Assembly: GCA_046719305.1 (NCBI GenBank)
Contig: JBDNDE010000207.1
Coordinates: forward strand, 1 to 8,529
DNA length: 8,529 bases
Source of the DNA: RGDT01 sp046719305
Lineage (GTDB): Bacteria; Planctomycetota; Planctomycetia; Gemmatales; Gemmataceae
Reading direction: 5' to 3'
The notes under the pieces were generated by a model. That model was not told the DNA's origin, made no database searches, and worked only from the letters and a program-made list of their open reading frames with translations. The translations under genes were made by a program, and so were the position numbers. Below, in pieces: positions 1 through 7,600 of this stretch. How positions within the stretch are numbered: the first letter of the stretch is position 1; every line of letters begins with the position of its first letter.

Positions 1-105
1 ACTGGCCTGCTGGGGTTGGCCTTTCTTTGCGTCTTTTGCCTCCTTGCCTCTCGTCCGGCCCGTGGCGCAGGTAGAATGATCGCATACCTCCCTTCTCGAC
101 CCTGA
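1..105 (+). CDS. possible 3' end of a membrane protein gene (partial)
   Basis: Frame 1 is open from the left edge to a TGA at 103-105, giving 34 residues. The first 16 or so are strongly hydrophobic (GLLGLAFLCVFCLLA), like a last transmembrane helix, and a short basic tail follows. If real, this gene ends 9 bp before alaC and could share its transcript. The support is weak: 34 open codons can occur by chance in GC-rich DNA, and the other two forward frames are also open for 24-25 codons. The family cannot be recognised from this fragment. Confidence 0.3.
   Translation, partial: TGLLGLAFLCVFCLLASRPARGAGRMIAYLPSRP
72..77 (+). promoter_or_regulatory. weak -10-like hexamer TAGAAT upstream of alaC
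   Basis: TAGAAT matches the sigma-70 -10 consensus at 5 of 6 positions and lies 37 bp before the alaC start codon. No convincing -35 hexamer sits 16-18 bp further upstream, and there is no TGn extension. It is a candidate only. Confidence 0.22.
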
Positions 106-114
106 GATCGTGCC

Positions 115-1344
115 ATGCAGACCGAGCCGAATATTCCCCAGACGCCCTTCCAAATTAATGTTGCCGATCGCGTCAAACGCTTACCGCCGTACCTTTTTGG
201 CAAAATCAACGCCTTGAAGCTCGCCAAACGTCGAGCCGGTGTGGATGTAATCGACCTAGGCATGGGCAACCCCACCGACGTGCCCGACCCCGCCGTGATC
301 TCCAAACTCTGCGAGGCGGTCCAGGACGAGAAAAGTCATCGCTACCCGATGGCCAGTGGTCTCCCACACTTGCGGCGGGAAGTGGCGGCTCGCTATCAAC
401 GCCTCCACGGCGTGACTCTGGACCCCGAGACGGAAATTCTCGCCGGTCTGGGGTCCAAGGAAGTTTTTAGCCATATGTGCCTGGCCCTGCTGGGGCCGGG
501 CGACACGGCCATCGTGCCCGCACCGTCGTTTCCCATCCATGTCTATGCCGTCGCCTTGGCCTCGGGCAACGTTCTGGCCATCGACTGCACTCGCCCGGAG
601 CAGTTTCTCCGCGATATTGCCGACATTTGCCAGCGGCTGTATCCCCGGCCCAAAGTGGTGATACTGAACTATCCGCACAATCCCACGACGACGGTTGTCG
701 AGCGGGACTTTTTTGTCGAGGTCGTTGCTCTGGCGCGACGCTATGGTTTCATGATCCTCCACGATTTCGCCTACGGTGATGTGTGCTTCGATGGCTACCA
801 AGCTCCTAGCTTCCTCAGCGTGCCGGGCGCGAAGGAGGTCGGCGTCGAAACCATCACCATGTCCAAGGGCTACAACATGGCCGGGTGGCGGCTGGGGTTT
901 TGTGTCGGCAACTCGGAGATGGTCCGCGCGTTGGCGACCATCAAAGGCTATTACGACTACGGCATCTTCCAGGCGGTGCAGGTGGCCGCGATCATTGCCC
1001 TGCGGGATGGAGACGAATTTGCTCGTCGACAGGCCAAGGAATACCAAAGCCGTCGCGATGTGCTAGTTGAGGGACTGACGAAACTGGGCTGGGAGGTCGA
1101 GAGTCCCAAGGCGACCATGTTTGTGTGGGCCAAGTATCCCGAGGGGTGGCGCAAACGAATGAACAGCATTGACTTCAGCATGCATCTGATGGAGAAAGGC
1201 GATGTGGCGGTCAGCCCCGGAGGCGGGTTCGGCGAATTGGGCGAAGGCTACCTGCGTCTGGCCCTGGTGGAAAACGAGCACCGCTTGCGTCAAGCGTTGC
1301 GGCAGATCGCGCGAGCCACTCGCTTGGAACAGGCACCCGCGTGA
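115..1344 (+). CDS. alaC: AlaC-type alanine/glutamate-pyruvate aminotransferase
   Basis: This 409-residue protein is a cytosolic PLP-dependent class I/II (fold type I) aminotransferase. It closely resembles E. coli AlaC, which moves the amino group of glutamate to pyruvate to make alanine. Visible family features are the N-terminal RLPPYLF and MGNP segments, the NYPHNPT loop with N185 and N189, HDFAYGD with D217 (binds the PLP ring nitrogen) and Y220, and TMSKGYNMAGWRLGF with K251 as the Schiff-base lysine and R259 as a phosphate contact. R381 in GYLRLALVE should bind the substrate carboxylate. The length is normal for the family, which has about 400-412 residues. The ATG at 115 is chosen because RLPPYLF then falls where it does in AlaC; the ribosome site is weak (GAG at 104-106). 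Related LL-diaminopimelate or aspartate aminotransferases are the main alternatives, so substrate preference is inferred from overall resemblance. Confidence 0.88.
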   Translation: MQTEPNIPQTPFQINVADRVKRLPPYLFGKINALKLAKRRAGVDVIDLGMGNPTDVPDPAVISKLCEAVQDEKSHRYPMASGLPHLRREVAARYQRLHGVTLDPETEILAGLGSKEVFSHMCLALLGPGDTAIVPAPSFPIHVYAVALASGNVLAIDCTRPEQFLRDIADICQRLYPRPKVVILNYPHNPTTTVVERDFFVEVVALARRYGFMILHDFAYGDVCFDGYQAPSFLSVPGAKEVGVETITMSKGYNMAGWRLGFCVGNSEMVRALATIKGYYDYGIFQAVQVAAIIALRDGDEFARRQAKEYQSRRDVLVEGLTKLGWEVESPKATMFVWAKYPEGWRKRMNSIDFSMHLMEKGDVAVSPGGGFGELGEGYLRLALVENEHRLRQALRQIARATRLEQAPA

Positions 1345-1612
1345 AGCCAAGGTTGTGTTCAGTGGTGGGTCTGGTGTTGCCGGCACGCTGGGGTAGATTC
1401 TCACGCTATGCTCTGGGTGGTCTGCTGAACCGTGGCGAACAACACCTCAGCAACCGGTGGGGCTGGACGTTTGCTCCGGCTGCCTGGTTCGCTGTTGGCC
1501 TGCGAAGGGAATTTCCTGGTTTTCCCCTGCCCAGCAACTCCTCAGGCTGCTATCATCATCCACACACCAGGGCAAGAACAGCCCCGGCGCACCCATCCCG
1601 GAGGGGGCCGGC
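1345..1612. other. intergenic region, alaC to LRR gene
   Basis: This 268-bp stretch has no convincing gene. Several overlapping open frames cross it, but none has a ribosome site or a recognisable product. It holds an extended -10 candidate near its right end and the ribosome site of the next gene. I see no strong GC hairpin with a T-tract that would end alaC transcription; the TGCCGGCA palindrome at 1378-1385 has no loop. Confidence 0.6.
1548..1556 (+). promoter_or_regulatory. extended -10 promoter candidate (TGCTATCAT)
   Basis: TGn followed by TATCAT (5 of 6 to TATAAT) makes an extended -10 element, which can work without a good -35. It lies 56 bp before the ATG at 1613 and would give a leader of about 50 nt. 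No clear -35 is visible. It is the best candidate start for the LRR-rhomboid-glycosylase transcript. Confidence 0.35.
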
Positions 1613-2452
1613 ATGATGCACGCGGATGCTTTTCTCCAAGACGTTATTGACAACGAATACGACGATCTGCCGCGACGCATCTATGCCGACTGGCTGATGG
1701 ATCATGGGGATCGCCTGGCAGCCGCTCGCGGAGAATTCATCCATTTGCAATGCAACCTGGCACAATACCAGCCAGACGCGAAACGCCCCGCCGAACTTCT
1801 GCGACGCGAACGCGAATTACTCGCTATGTACGGCCGTATTTGGGGGGCCGACTTTGCCCGATTGGGCTGTCGGTGCTGGGAATACCGCCGGGGCTTTGTT
1901 GAAGGGGTCGGCCTGCCCGCGGAAGCGTTGCTACGCCATGGCGCGGAGCTGATGCGTCTGGCCCCCATCCGCGAAATCAAGCTCTACGAATCGGCCGGCC
2001 TTCTCGACCGTCTGGGGCAATCGGGCTTTTTGAGCGCTGTGCGCATCTTGGATCTGGAAAACAACCAACTCGAAGACCGCGATCTGGCCGCCCTAGCTGA
2101 GTCACACGGCTGTCCCGCGCTGCGCACGCTCTACCTGTGGTCCAACCGTATCAGCGACGACGGCCTGCGTGCTCTGGTACAGGGCCAACTCGCGTTGGAG
2201 CAGGTCGACCTTTCGCACAATCTGCTGAATAACGACGGCATCATTGCTTTGGCGGACTCGCTGTTCTTTGATCGCCTGCGACGGCTCGTCCTGTCCAGCA
2301 ACCGCATTGGCGACCCCGCCGGCCTGGCTCTGGCTGCCTCCCCTTTTGGACGTAACTTGGTCTCGTTAGATCTGTCTAAGAATTCCTTAGGAGCCGAAGT
2401 GATGGCTGCCCTACGAGTCAAGTACGCTGGCCGGGTGCATCTAAGCCCTTAA
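1613..2452 (+). CDS. TIGR02996 domain leucine-rich repeat protein
   Basis: The product has 279 residues and no known reaction. Residues 3-52 (AFLQDVIDNEYDDLPRRIYA, then DWL..HGD and RGEFIHLQ) match the TIGR02996 repeat-companion domain, which is found mainly in Gemmata-type planctomycetes and some myxobacteria in front of repeat arrays. Residues 53-120 are a charged linker. Residues 143-271 hold about five ribonuclease-inhibitor-type LRRs with a period near 26, for example VRILDLENNQLEDRDLAAL, LRTLYLWSNRISDDGLRAL, LEQVDLSHNLLNNDGIIAL and LVSLDLSKNSLGAEVMAAL. There is no signal peptide or membrane helix, so a cytosolic protein-binding scaffold is inferred. The start at 1613 is preferred over an in-frame start at 1457: GGAGG at 1600-1604 sits 8 nt before it, and the domain begins there. 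The rhomboid gene starts 30 bp downstream. Confidence 0.85.
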   Translation: MMHADAFLQDVIDNEYDDLPRRIYADWLMDHGDRLAAARGEFIHLQCNLAQYQPDAKRPAELLRRERELLAMYGRIWGADFARLGCRCWEYRRGFVEGVGLPAEALLRHGAELMRLAPIREIKLYESAGLLDRLGQSGFLSAVRILDLENNQLEDRDLAALAESHGCPALRTLYLWSNRISDDGLRALVQGQLALEQVDLSHNLLNNDGIIALADSLFFDRLRRLVLSSNRIGDPAGLALAASPFGRNLVSLDLSKNSLGAEVMAALRVKYAGRVHLSP

Positions 2453-2482
2453 CAGCCCTCGAGAGGTTTCCCAAGGTCGTAT

Positions 2483-3577
2483 ATGCGTCGACTTGCCACG
2501 CTACCCCCCGATCAGGCCCAACGGCTGGCTGACTATCTGTTAACCCAGGGGATCGAGACACGCTTGGACCCAGACCTGCAAGCACCGACGCCACAATGTG
2601 AGGTCTGGGTATGTGACGAGAACCGGCTTGGGCAAGCCCGCGAAGAGTTGGAGCAGTTTCAGCGCGATCCCGGTGCCCCGCGTTACCAGCAGGCCCGACG
2701 TCAGGCCCAGTTGCTCCGCGCCGCTCACGACCGTGCCGAACACTCCTATCGTGAGCAAACCACCGCTCGGCGCGAACAAATACTTCGGCTAGGAACCTTG
2801 CCTCCGACTCTTCTCACCTGGACCTTGGTCACCCTTTGCGTCTTCCTGTTTGGCTTGATGCTGAGCAACGAACAACACCAACAACAGATAATCCAGCTGT
2901 TCGTGATCGACAGCAATCGTCCGCGCCCATGGCTGGATCAGCCCAATGCTCCCGAACGGCCCCCTTATCGGCCGGTGCTGCCCTCCTCTCGGGATCATGC
3001 CGAGGCCGATACCGATCCCAACGATAGGTTGGACGGGTTGAATGGCTTGGAGCTTCCCCAAGCCAGGCAACGCGTTGTCTGGGTGCCACTTGCTTACCTG
3101 CCCGATGTACGTGGTGGGCAATGGTGGCGGCTGATCACGCCGATTTTTCTGCATTTCAGTGCTACCCATTTACTGTTCAACATGATAGCGCTGGTGTATC
3201 TGGGCGGCGCGTTGGAAAGTCGCTATGGCACCGGTCGCTTTCTCCTGCTGGTGCTGGCCTTGGCCTTGGTCTCCAATCTGGCTCAGTATTTTCTCGGCCG
3301 GGGGGCAGTGTGGGAAAACGGCCACCTGCACTGGCTCACCAGCACGCAGTTCGGCGGCATGTCCGGCGTCGTTTATGGTTTGTTTGGCTTTCTGTGGTAC
3401 AAAACACGCTATCGACCCGAGAGCCAACTCCATCTGCCCTCTTCGGTGATCGTGATTTCGGTGGCCTGGTTCCTGCTATGCTGGACCGGGGCGATGGGAC
3501 CAATCGCCAACGTGGCCCACACTGCCGGGTTGGCCTTGGGCTGGCTGTTGGGGATCTGGCCGGATCGAACGCCATGA
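2483..3577 (+). CDS. GlpG-type rhomboid intramembrane serine protease
   Basis: This 364-residue inner-membrane protease cleaves transmembrane segments of other proteins. Residues 1-75 (LPPDQAQRLADYLLTQGIE...) resemble the cytosolic N-terminal domain of GlpG. Six membrane segments are visible at about 108-127, 219-242, 251-270, 289-304, 318-338 and 340-358. The catalytic pair is S294 in GGMSG and H346 in ANVAHTAG. H229 and N233 in HLLFN form the oxyanion side, and the WWR motif before TM2 (R216) belongs to loop 1. It is longer than GlpG (276 residues), mainly because loop 1 between TM1 and TM2 spans about 90 residues (128-218) and is hydrophilic and Pro/Asp-rich. AAGG at 2473-2476 lies 6 nt before the ATG. 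It sits 30 bp after the LRR gene and 10 bp before the glycosylase gene, so it is probably in an operon. Its substrate is unknown. Confidence 0.92.
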   Translation: MRRLATLPPDQAQRLADYLLTQGIETRLDPDLQAPTPQCEVWVCDENRLGQAREELEQFQRDPGAPRYQQARRQAQLLRAAHDRAEHSYREQTTARREQILRLGTLPPTLLTWTLVTLCVFLFGLMLSNEQHQQQIIQLFVIDSNRPRPWLDQPNAPERPPYRPVLPSSRDHAEADTDPNDRLDGLNGLELPQARQRVVWVPLAYLPDVRGGQWWRLITPIFLHFSATHLLFNMIALVYLGGALESRYGTGRFLLLVLALALVSNLAQYFLGRGAVWENGHLHWLTSTQFGGMSGVVYGLFGFLWYKTRYRPESQLHLPSSVIVISVAWFLLCWTGAMGPIANVAHTAGLALGWLLGIWPDRTP

Positions 3578-3587
3578 GGTTGTTACG

Positions 3588-4454
3588 ATGAGCAGCGACC
3601 CGCTAGAACAGCTCGAGCAGCATCTGCGTAGTCTTCGTGCTGCGGGCCTCGAACACACCATGCCTCGCCCGGTCGATTCCTCCTCGCTGCCTGACTCCAG
3701 CTCGGCTCTAGCTGCTGGCTCGGTATCAGCCGCCGGCTTGGCTCCTCAAGCCGTTCCCACATCGGCCCCTGCCCCCTCACCGGTTGCGATTCAACCCTCT
3801 TTATTCGCTGCCGTCGAACCAGCTGAAGTATCAACCGATCTCGAACAACGCCGCGTTGCCCTGCATTTGCTCGCGGAGAAAGTAGCTGCTTGCACGCGCT
3901 GTCCGCAGTTGGCTGCCACTCGCACCCAAACGGTGTTTGGGGTCGGTCCGCTGGGGGCCGAGTTATGCTTTGTCGGCGAAGCGCCTGGGGCCGATGAAGA
4001 CCGCGTTGGCGAACCATTTGTCGGGGCGGCTGGACAGTTACTCAATCGCATCATCGCTGCATGTGGCATGAAGCGTGAAGAAGTGTACATTTGTAACATC
4101 TTGCGGTGTCGTCCACCGGGGAATCGCACGCCCACCCCGGAGGAGGCAGCCCACTGCCGCGAGTATCTCGAAGAGACGATCCGGCTGGTGCAACCAAAGT
4201 TCCTCTGTGCTCTGGGCGGCACGGCGACCAAGTACTTGCTAGGCATCGACACCGGCATCACCAAGCTACGCGGTCGCTGGCTGGACTATCGGGGTATTCC
4301 GGTGATGGCGACCTTTCACCCGTCGTATCTGCTGCGCAATCCCGAGGCCAAGAAGGAGGTGTGGGCCGATATGAAACTATTACTCGCGCGGATGGGCAAG
4401 CCGATTCCTGGAGCGTCAAGCAGTAGCTCCGGCGGCGGCAGTTCCAGCAGATGA
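3588..4454 (+). CDS. family 4 uracil-DNA glycosylase (4Fe-4S)
   Basis: This 288-residue enzyme removes uracil from DNA as the first step of base-excision repair. The core is residues 85-270. Motif A is GEAPGADED (130-138), followed by FVGAAGQLLNRI; motif B is HPSYLLR (H244-R250). Four cysteines in family 4 spacing (C102, C105, C174, C190; CxxC and Cx15C) should hold the iron-sulfur cluster. The N-terminal 84 residues are an added region: a short charged helix, then a Ser/Pro/Ala-rich linker. The protein ends in a Ser/Gly-rich tail (SSSSSGGGSSSR). GAGGT at 3576-3580 lies 7 nt before the ATG and overlaps the rhomboid TGA, which points to coupled translation. The stop codon falls inside the first copy of a 38-bp repeat, so the tail may have been altered by that element. 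Family 5 is less likely given the motif A sequence. Confidence 0.92.
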   Translation: MSSDPLEQLEQHLRSLRAAGLEHTMPRPVDSSSLPDSSSALAAGSVSAAGLAPQAVPTSAPAPSPVAIQPSLFAAVEPAEVSTDLEQRRVALHLLAEKVAACTRCPQLAATRTQTVFGVGPLGAELCFVGEAPGADEDRVGEPFVGAAGQLLNRIIAACGMKREEVYICNILRCRPPGNRTPTPEEAAHCREYLEETIRLVQPKFLCALGGTATKYLLGIDTGITKLRGRWLDYRGIPVMATFHPSYLLRNPEAKKEVWADMKLLLARMGKPIPGASSSSSGGGSSSR

Positions 4455-4486
4455 AACAAGACGAGCCACGCAGTATTTCGTGATGG
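4449..4486. repeat. 38-bp direct repeat, copy 1
   Basis: This copy is identical over all 38 bp to the one at 4524-4561, with starts 75 bp apart. It begins AGATGAAACAAG and ends TTTCGTGATGG. It contains the TGA stop (4452-4454) of the glycosylase gene. Its internal GACGAGCCA (4460-4468) pairs with TGGTTCGTC (4484-4492, partly outside the repeat) to give a 9-bp stem with one G-U pair and a 15-nt loop, starting 6 nt after the stop. Read on the + strand, the repeat holds a 10-codon frame (MKQDEPRSIS then TGA), probably by chance. Confidence 0.95.
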
Positions 4487-4523
4487 TTCGTCCGCCGGCG
4501 GCTCCTGCTCCGGCTCATCAAGG

Positions 4524-4561
4524 AGATGAAACAAGACGAGCCACGCAGTATTTCGTGATGG
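4524..4561. repeat. 38-bp direct repeat, copy 2
   Basis: This is an exact copy of the 38 bp at 4449-4486. The 37 bp between the copies (4487-4523) are not duplicated on either side, so this is a repeated element and not a simple 75-bp tandem duplication. The spacer itself contains a 10-bp palindrome, CCGCCGGCGG (4492-4501). This copy lies 50 bp beyond the tex stop codon. Confidence 0.95.
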
Positions 4562-4568
4562 GGTGGCT
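4525..4568 (-). terminator. possible tex transcription terminator
   Basis: Read on the minus strand, AGCCAC (4568-4563) can pair with GTGGCT (4544-4539) across an 18-nt loop, and the T-rich stretch CGTCTTGTTTC follows. An alternative longer pairing joins GACGAGCC (4604-4597) with GGCTCGTC (4542-4535), ending at the same T-rich stretch. Position between convergent genes fits a terminator, but the stem is short and the T-tract is interrupted. Confidence 0.35.
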
Positions 4569-4611
4569 TCCAAATTTCCCCCCGACAGAAACTCGCGGCT
4601 CGTCCAAACGC

Positions 4612-7600
4612 TTATTTGTTGCCTTGATCGCTTTGCTGTTGCTCTTGAGCGGCCAAGAGAGCGGCCAACTCGCTGAAGCTCGACAACGGCGTTTTGCCTC
4701 CGCTCACCAGTTCATTCGAGACGCGGTTGGGCTTCTTGTTGTTGGGTTTTTTCGGCTTGTTGGTCGGTGTAGCCGCCTCGGCTCCCTCCGTGGCCGACGT
4801 GGTTGTGTCGGCCGCTGGTGACTCGCCAGGTTTCTTTTGGCCACGCTGCTGGGCTGCGCTGCCGATGCGGCTAACCCCCCGTGGCGGGAGGGTGCTACGC
4901 GGTTTAGACGGAATCGTTGTAGGACGTCCGCCGCGATCGCCGCCGCGATCTCCGCGATCGCCTCTTGGGCCGCGATCTGCTTGGGCACGGTCGCTACGCA
5001 GCGGACGATCCCCCTGAGGACGATCTCCCTGAGAACGATCTCCCTGAGAACGATCCCCCTGAGGACGATCTCCCTGAGGACGATCTCCCTGAGGACGATC
5101 CCCCTGAGGACGATCTCCCTGAGGACGATCTCCCTGAGGACGATCTCCCTGAGAACGATCCCCCTGAGGACGATCTCCCCGGGGCATCCGGTCACCTCGC
5201 GGCGGACGATCACCCTGACCACGGTCGCTGGGTGGACGTTCCCCACGCGGGGCACGCTCGCCGCGTACTGCACGCTCCGGTGGCTTGCGCTCCGTACCCG
5301 GTGGGATCATCGACAACGACACGCGATGGCGTTCTTTGTCTACCGACAATACCCATACCGACACCACATCCCCTACCGCTACCACGTCGTGTGGGGTCTT
5401 CACGTAGCGGTTGGCCATCTGACTGATGTGGACCAAGCCGCTGTCCTTGAGGCCAACATCCACGAAGGCACCAAAATCGACCACATTGAGGATGGTCCCT
5501 TTCAGTTCCATCCCTTCGGTTAGGTCTTCGAGTTTCTGGATGCCTTTCTTAAACACTGGCGGCGGCAGATCCTCACGCGGGTCTCGACCCGGCTTGGCCA
5601 ACGCCTCCAGAATATCCTTCACCGTTGGCAGCCCGATCGGTTCACCAGCCACCATGATGTTCTTGGCCTGGAGTCTGCGGGTGATCTCCTCCGCGTTGGC
5701 CGTTTGCAATTTTTCGCGAAGTGCTTCCAACTCCGTGGGGTTGTTCAGCGCCTGCGGGGTGAAGCCCATTTCTTGCAGCACTTCGCGGGCGGCATGATAG
5801 CTTTCCGGGTGAATCCATGTTTGATCCAGCGGCTCTTCTCCGTTGTGGATCTTCAAGAACCCGGCCATCTGCACAAAACGGTTCTCGCCGATTCCGGGAA
5901 TCTGAGTCAATTGCTGTCGATTCACGAAGGGACCATTAGCCTTGCGATAGTTCACGATCTCTTCGGCGAGTTTAGGGCCCAGACCAGAGACATGCTTGAG
6001 CAACGGCACGCTGGCTGTATTGAGATCGACTCCGACGCTGTTGACGCAGGATTCGATCACGCTAGCCAGCGAGTCGCGCAGTTGCTTGGGGTTTACGTCG
6101 TGCTGATACAGGCCCACGCCCACATGTTGCGGGTCGATTTTCACTAACTCGGCTAGGGGATCTTGCAGACGCCGCCCGATGCTCACTGTGCCGCGTAGCG
6201 TAGCGTCCAAATTGGGAAACTCCTCGCGACCGATACTGCTGGTGGAATAAACGCTGGCCCCGGCCTCGTTGACGATGATGTAGGCCAACTCCGGCAAGGC
6301 AGGCGGCAGCGGCTCAGGAGGCACAAACGGTTCGGGAGGAGGGGATGATTCCACCTGGGACGCGGGCGTGGGCACCACGGACGTTTCGGTTGCTGTCTCT
6401 GGGGTTCCTGGCGTGTCGGAGGCCGGGGCTGTAGTTGGCTCTACCGCAGCGACTTCGACCGGGGTTGTCGCAGGTTCTACCGGAGCAGCAGTGGCAGTGT
6501 TCGATTCAGCGACTTCGACCGGGGTTGTCGCAGGTTCTACCGGAGCAGCACTGGCAGCGTTCGATTCTGCAACTGAGGTTTCGCCTCCACTTTGGACAGC
6601 CGCAGGTACGGGCGTCGCTACCGCCTCGGGAGCGGGCGTAGACACCACGGACGTTTCGGAGGCCGTCTCTGGGGTTCCCAGCGTTTCAGGGGGCGGAGTC
6701 TCGGGTTGCACCGTCGCCGGTGGTGCCTCGTGGGGCGTTTCGGTCGAAGCTGTTTGTTCCGTTGACTGCACTGGTACCGGTGCAGGCGCTACCGGTGCAG
6801 GTGCTGGTGCCGCTTTATGCTTCGCTCGGCTTTGCGGTTTGACCTCAGGAACCGGTTCCGGCGGCGGAGGCAGCAGCAACGGATCAGGCCGCGGATGGAG
6901 CCGTCGATCTTCCAAATCTGCTATCAACTCGGCTACCAACTCTTCCGTCTCGCGGCAAGCAGTACCGTTGCCGATGGCAATCACTTGAATCTGATAGCGA
7001 CGGATGAGTTCTTCGAGTTTGCGGCGTGCGGCTTCCTTTTTGTTCTGTGGCTGGTGGGGATAGATCACGCCTTCAGCCAGCAGGTTGCCGGTTTCATCCA
7101 GCACGGCCAGCTTGCAACCCGTGCGAAAAGCTGGGTCGATGGCCAGGATGCGTTTATGGCGCAGAGGGGGGGCAAGCAGTTTGGAGCGGAGGTTGCGTGC
7201 GAAGACTTGCACGGCGTGAGCTTCGGCACGCTGAGTCAGTTCGCGGCGAATTTCCCGTTCGAGGCTAGGCACCAGCAAGCGGCTGAGAGCATCGTCAAAG
7301 CAATGCTCGATAAAATCGCGATGCGGGTGGGCCTCCAGGTCGGGCAGACGGCTGACAAAGCGTGGTCGGCGTTCGCGTCCGGATGGGGTGTCTGAGGGAG
7401 GGGGCTCCGGGGCCGGTTCGGCCTTGCGGGGCAGAGGAATTCGCTCCAGGGCGAACGCACGGCCTCCGGGGAGATCCCAATCGATGGTCACTGTCAGGGC
7501 GTTATCCTTCTCGCCACGATTGATGGCCAAGATACGATGCGGCGGGATGACTTTGAGGCCCTCGGCGAATTGGAAGTATTCGCGGTATTCTTGGCCTTGG

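Larger units (their letters stand above)
6298..6903 (-). other. low-complexity insert within the Tex YqgF domain
   Basis: Codons 459-660 of tex encode a Pro/Ala/Thr/Glu-rich stretch that standard Tex proteins lack. E. coli Tex has only a short loop between the GNGTASRETE helix and the VIVSEAGASVYS strand, exactly where this insert lies. Apart from a basic patch (KPQSRAKHKAA) it is acidic to neutral and should be disordered. It remains in frame, and the domain resumes cleanly after it. Confidence 0.85.

Noticed and set aside
1..85. Divergent minus-strand gene starting at the ATG at 85-83
   Set aside because: GGGAGG lies only 1 nt before the ATG, too close for normal initiation, and there is no room for a promoter outside alaC. 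The 28 residues visible are not recognisable.
256..1047. Minus-strand 263-residue frame opposite alaC
   Set aside because: The conserved aminotransferase motifs lie on the + strand. The antisense product shows no family features.
1457..1612. Longer N-terminus for the LRR protein, starting at 1457
   Set aside because: The TIGR02996 domain begins at the ATG at 1613, which has GGAGG 8 nt upstream. The extra 52 residues look non-coding.
4449..4561. Two-repeat CRISPR array (38-bp repeats, 37-bp spacer)
   Set aside because: Sizes fit, but there are only two repeats, the first overlaps a coding end, no cas genes are present, and the repeat does not look like a known CRISPR repeat.
4316..4573. Minus-strand frame reading both 38-bp copies as PSRNTAWLVLFHLL
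   Set aside because: The 75-bp spacing keeps the frame by arithmetic. Much of it is antisense to the glycosylase gene, and it has no ribosome site.
4965..5426. Plus-strand frame with DDLPE repeats, and other frames with RTISL repeats
   Set aside because: These are the 15-bp tex array read in other frames. Any 15-bp repeat without stops is open over its whole length.
6368..6988. Plus-strand 206-residue Gly/Ser/Thr/Val-rich frame
   Set aside because: It is antisense to the Pro/Ala/Thr insert of tex, whose codon composition produces it. There is no domain or ribosome site.
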